Shown piece after piece: positions 15,218-17,496 of a stretch of DNA of 17,496 nucleotides. Each line of letters opens with the position of its first letter. Position 1 is the stretch's first letter. The stretch lies in the NCBI GenBank assembly GCA_051000345.1, contig JBPCOJ010000026.1:1-17496 (forward strand), written 5' to 3'. Origin of the DNA: JBHENC01 sp051000345. GTDB taxonomy: Bacteria > Acidobacteriota > Blastocatellia > Pyrinomonadales > Pyrinomonadaceae. The notes beneath the pieces are model-generated. The model was not told the DNA's origin and searched no databases. It was given only the letters and a program-made list of their open reading frames with translations. Both the position numbers and the translations under genes were made by a program.

Positions 15218-15705
15218 CAGCCGCCAGCCCTCGCCGCTTCGCGCCTTACAATCTCAATCGCCTCGCCGACTCTGGCAGCGACAACAGGGCTAAACTCCAT
15301 TCCCCAATCATCCTTCAGCGGTTCGATCTCGACAATCGTGACATCCTTCGGAAACACCGCGAAGTGATTGCAAACAATCAACAGATTTTCCAGACTAAGG
15401 ACTCCTGTGACCGCTTCGCCGATGCACGCTTGTATTTCATCGGCGCTTGGTTGCGGGTCAATCCATGGATAAACTTCGAGCATTCCCGGCGCACGTCCGC
15501 GCTTCGCTGCACTGACTAAAATCGCTTTGTCAAACTTAACAGGCCATTCTTCGAGCCACTGGTAAATCATGATCGGGCCGAAGTTCAAATCTTCGACGTG
15601 GACGCCGTCCGGCCACTGCGCCTGCTCCAGTTCTCCGAGCAGCACCCGCCCGAAGGACATGTCACTCATATTGGAATAACCGATGCCTGAGACGAGGACA
15701 TTCAC
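15217..15705 (-). CDS. M52-like hydrogenase maturation protein (protease-like), ligand-poor
   Basis: M52 proteases (HycI, HybD) read the nickel in the immature large subunit and cut its C-terminal extension. This 162-residue protein has the family's start (VLVSGIGYSNMSDMSFG, 4-19), a central VEDLNFGPIMIYQWLEEW and a conserved end (FPKDVTIVEIEP, FSPVVAARVGEAI). It begins with GTG15705, with AGAGG 9 bases upstream, 20 bases after the large-subunit stop. Aligned by eye with E. coli HybD, the three nickel ligands are replaced: Glu16 by M16, Asp62 by S65, His93 by about E97. The neighbours and fold make it the cognate maturation factor. Whether it cuts by a different mechanism, or acts as a chaperone while another protease cuts, cannot be told here. 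Confidence 0.85.
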   Translation of the reverse strand: MNVLVSGIGYSNMSDMSFGRVLLGELEQAQWPDGVHVEDLNFGPIMIYQWLEEWPVKFDKAILVSAAKRGRAPGMLEVYPWIDPQPSADEIQACIGEAVTGVLSLENLLIVCNHFAVFPKDVTIVEIEPLKDDWGMEFSPVVAARVGEAIEIVRREAARAGG

Positions 15706-15725
15706 GAAGCTTTACCTCTGACAAC

Positions 15726-17496
15726 TTATCCTTCAGCACCGCACGCGCAGGTATTAACCTCGCGTATTATCTCGCGCTCGCCGCCGTAGATGTGCGTCGT
15801 GCATGGCATACACGGATCGAAGCTGCGAATCGCGCGAAGCATATCAACGCCGGTAAAATCTCCGGGCTTGTCGAAGTCTTCGATGATCGGCGTGTTCAGA
15901 ACCGCTTCTTCATAAGGGCCGGGATTGCCGAACGGGTCTTTCGGTGAAGCATTGAAGGTTGACGGCGTGACAATTTGATAATTAACTATCGCGCCCTTGT
16001 CGAGCACTAGGTGATGCGAGAGAAAGCCGCGCCCCGCGCCCCAGAACCCGACGCCGATGCGCTCGCCCATCGGCACTTCAAACTTAGTGCTCACTTTATC
16101 TTCGCCTTTGCGCAAGAGGTCAAACGCCTTCAAGACCATCGTGTAGGCCATCATCAAATTGTAGCCCATGCAGTAGGCGCGCGCGCGATTGCGCTCGAAA
16201 GCGTTCCACACCGTCGGAATCTTCCACTCGAAATTCATCTCGCGCAGCATCGTCTTCGGCATGTGGAATTTCAGGCTATGCCCTGTGGATTCCATAAACT
16301 GATTCTTCGGCATCAATCCGGCGGCGGCTGTCGTATAGATGCGCGCGTAGCATCCGGCTTCGACAACTTGCCTGTCCCAGCGCGGCGCTGTGTCCCAAGT
16401 GTAGCGATCCTTCCAACTCTCCTTCGACGGTTTCGGTATCGTCTCTTTATTCCAAGGATGATTCGGCGAAAGCGGCGCGCCCGCTGGGTCTGTCATGAAT
16501 CGCTGCTTGCCGTTCTGATTCCAGTCTTCGTAGTAAGAATGCTCGACGAATTCTTCGAGGCCGAGATTGATTTGCTGTAGCTTCGTCGTGACCAGCTTGC
16601 CGTCGATGACGACGCCCGGAGTCGCCCAACGCTTCTCGCCCCACTCGTTGCAACGCTCGTAACTCGCGTCGTAAGAATGCTCGTCGTCCCACATCCCCAA
16701 ATCAATCAAGTTCGCGGGCAGCGCTCCGACCTTTTTGTATTCAGGATTGTACTCGTAGAAGAACTCCGTCAAATCATCCCAGAGCAGGATCATTCGCTTC
16801 GTCCAATCAATCATCTTTTGCAGTCTGGTGTACGTCTCGTTGAAATCAGTAATCGTCACCGTGCTAGACATACCACCCGGCACGACTGTCTGCGGGTGCG
16901 GATACTTGCCGAAGAGTACAGAGTAAGCTTCACGCGGCACACGTGTCATTTTCAGGCCGTCTAAATAGAGCTTGCCGGAAAGCGGGTTCAAGCCCTTCAT
17001 GATGTCGCCGATGGTCTTGAAGTCATGAACTTCAGCGTTCGGCGCTGCTGTAGTCTTGGCTTTCTCCCACATCGCGGGATTGGTCGCTTCAACGACGATC
17101 TGTGAATAATCGGGGCCTGCGAGCAGAAACAGATGCAGCGGATGGTCGTACAGAAAATCCAGCGCGAGCGCGAGATTGCGAAGCACTGTGCCGAGCGGCG
17201 GCGGCGAAATACCGAATGCCATTTCAATCGCTTCGCAAGCGGCGGTTGAATGAACACCGCCGCAGACGCCGCACGCGCGGCTCGAGATATAAATAGCATC
17301 GCGCGGATCGCGCCCTTTGAGGATAACTTCATAGCCGCGAAAGAGTGTCGCCACCGAATTGGCTTCAAGAAACTTGCGCTCTTTCAAATCCGCAACGGCG
17401 TGGAACGATAGTGCGCCCGCGACGCGCGTCACCGGAGAAATAGAGACATCCTTGATGTGTCCGTTGCGCGCCATCATCTCTTTGAGCTTGTCGCGG
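15726..17496 (-). CDS. hhyL: [NiFe]-hydrogenase large subunit, group 1h-like (5' end at window edge)
   Basis: This is the catalytic subunit of a probable high-affinity H2-oxidising enzyme that feeds electrons to the respiratory chain. Numbered from the ATG at 17477 (583 residues), the N-terminal nickel-binding motif is SSRACGVCGGVHS (C69, C72, H76) and the C-terminal one is DPCMPCTTH (C556, C559, H562). The 'ACGVCGGVHS' form and the length of about 580 fit group 1h (group 5, actinobacterial-type) rather than group 2a. Cleavage after H562 would release a 21-residue tail (IYGGEREIIREV then NTCACGAEG). The frame stays open from 17477 to the window end, and ATG17477 has no well-spaced ribosome-binding site, so the true start may be further right. 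The small-subunit gene should lie upstream, outside the window. The gene heads the operon seen here. Confidence 0.93.
   Translation of the reverse strand, partial: RDKLKEMMARNGHIKDVSISPVTRVAGALSFHAVADLKERKFLEANSVATLFRGYEVILKGRDPRDAIYISSRACGVCGGVHSTAACEAIEMAFGISPPPLGTVLRNLALALDFLYDHPLHLFLLAGPDYSQIVVEATNPAMWEKAKTTAAPNAEVHDFKTIGDIMKGLNPLSGKLYLDGLKMTRVPREAYSVLFGKYPHPQTVVPGGMSSTVTITDFNETYTRLQKMIDWTKRMILLWDDLTEFFYEYNPEYKKVGALPANLIDLGMWDDEHSYDASYERCNEWGEKRWATPGVVIDGKLVTTKLQQINLGLEEFVEHSYYEDWNQNGKQRFMTDPAGAPLSPNHPWNKETIPKPSKESWKDRYTWDTAPRWDRQVVEAGCYARIYTTAAAGLMPKNQFMESTGHSLKFHMPKTMLREMNFEWKIPTVWNAFERNRARAYCMGYNLMMAYTMVLKAFDLLRKGEDKVSTKFEVPMGERIGVGFWGAGRGFLSHHLVLDKGAIVNYQIVTPSTFNASPKDPFGNPGPYEEAVLNTPIIEDFDKPGDFTGVDMLRAIRSFDPCMPCTTHIYGGEREIIREVNTCACGAEG

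Noticed and set aside
16011..16580. Plus-strand reading frame opposite the hydrogenase large subunit
   Set aside because: Shadow of hhyL; composition reflects codon bias on the opposite strand.
1..17496. CRISPR array or other regularly spaced repeats
   Set aside because: No regularly spaced repeats were noticed; the only clear direct repeat is the 12-bp tandem duplication at 11242-11265.

Overview
The window reads as chromosomal DNA from a member of the Acidobacteriota, most likely Blastocatellia/Pyrinomonadaceae-like. This is an inference. It rests on a group 1h-type [NiFe]-hydrogenase operon, a TonB receptor with an N-terminal carboxypeptidase-regulatory domain, a Reg_prop/Y_Y_Y histidine kinase and moderately high GC. 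No rRNA or complete tRNA is present to confirm it.

Left part (1-3.5 kb), scarred accessory DNA. An IS3-family element enters from the left edge and its end lies against a decapitated propeller-type sensor histidine kinase. Next come the 3' end of a tRNA with encoded CCA, an intrinsic terminator and the C-terminal third of a tyrosine integrase, which is the classic scar of a tRNA-integrated element. A complete class II Fic AMP-transferase follows, translationally coupled to a small partner gene. The end of that partner is fused out of frame to a roughly 200-bp shard of cyanophycin synthetase.

Middle part (3.6-7.7 kb), ordinary housekeeping. It holds a DEAD-box RNA helicase with a DbpA-type RNA-binding domain, an SGNH/GDSL-like protein with an altered last catalytic block, and a convergent SelO/YdiU protein AMPylase.

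Transport block (7.8-12.8 kb). A DppC/NikC-type ABC permease broken by a frameshift is followed by an intact outer-membrane TonB-dependent receptor and a lipoprotein of the NikA/DppA peptide/nickel-binding family. The promoter ahead of the receptor has a perfect 8-bp inverted repeat filling the space between its -35 and -10.

Right part (12.85-17.5 kb, all minus strand), a compact hydrogenase operon. In transcription order it encodes the [NiFe]-hydrogenase large subunit (5' end at or beyond the window edge), an M52-like maturation protein lacking the three nickel ligands of E. coli HybD, and a NifU-like/Rieske-like fusion protein in which both the NifU Cys pair and the first Rieske His are replaced. 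It continues with a winged-helix protein with a Cys/His-rich tail, a DUF1440 membrane protein and an HxlR-family regulator with two N-terminal CxC pairs. The small subunit and Hyp factors would lie to the right of the window. The inferred logic is that the TonB receptor plus binding protein could supply nickel or another metal, and the operon makes a high-affinity respiratory H2-oxidising enzyme with unusual accessory proteins. The accessory proteins, and the possible metal-uptake link to the hydrogenase, are the best candidates for poorly described biology here.
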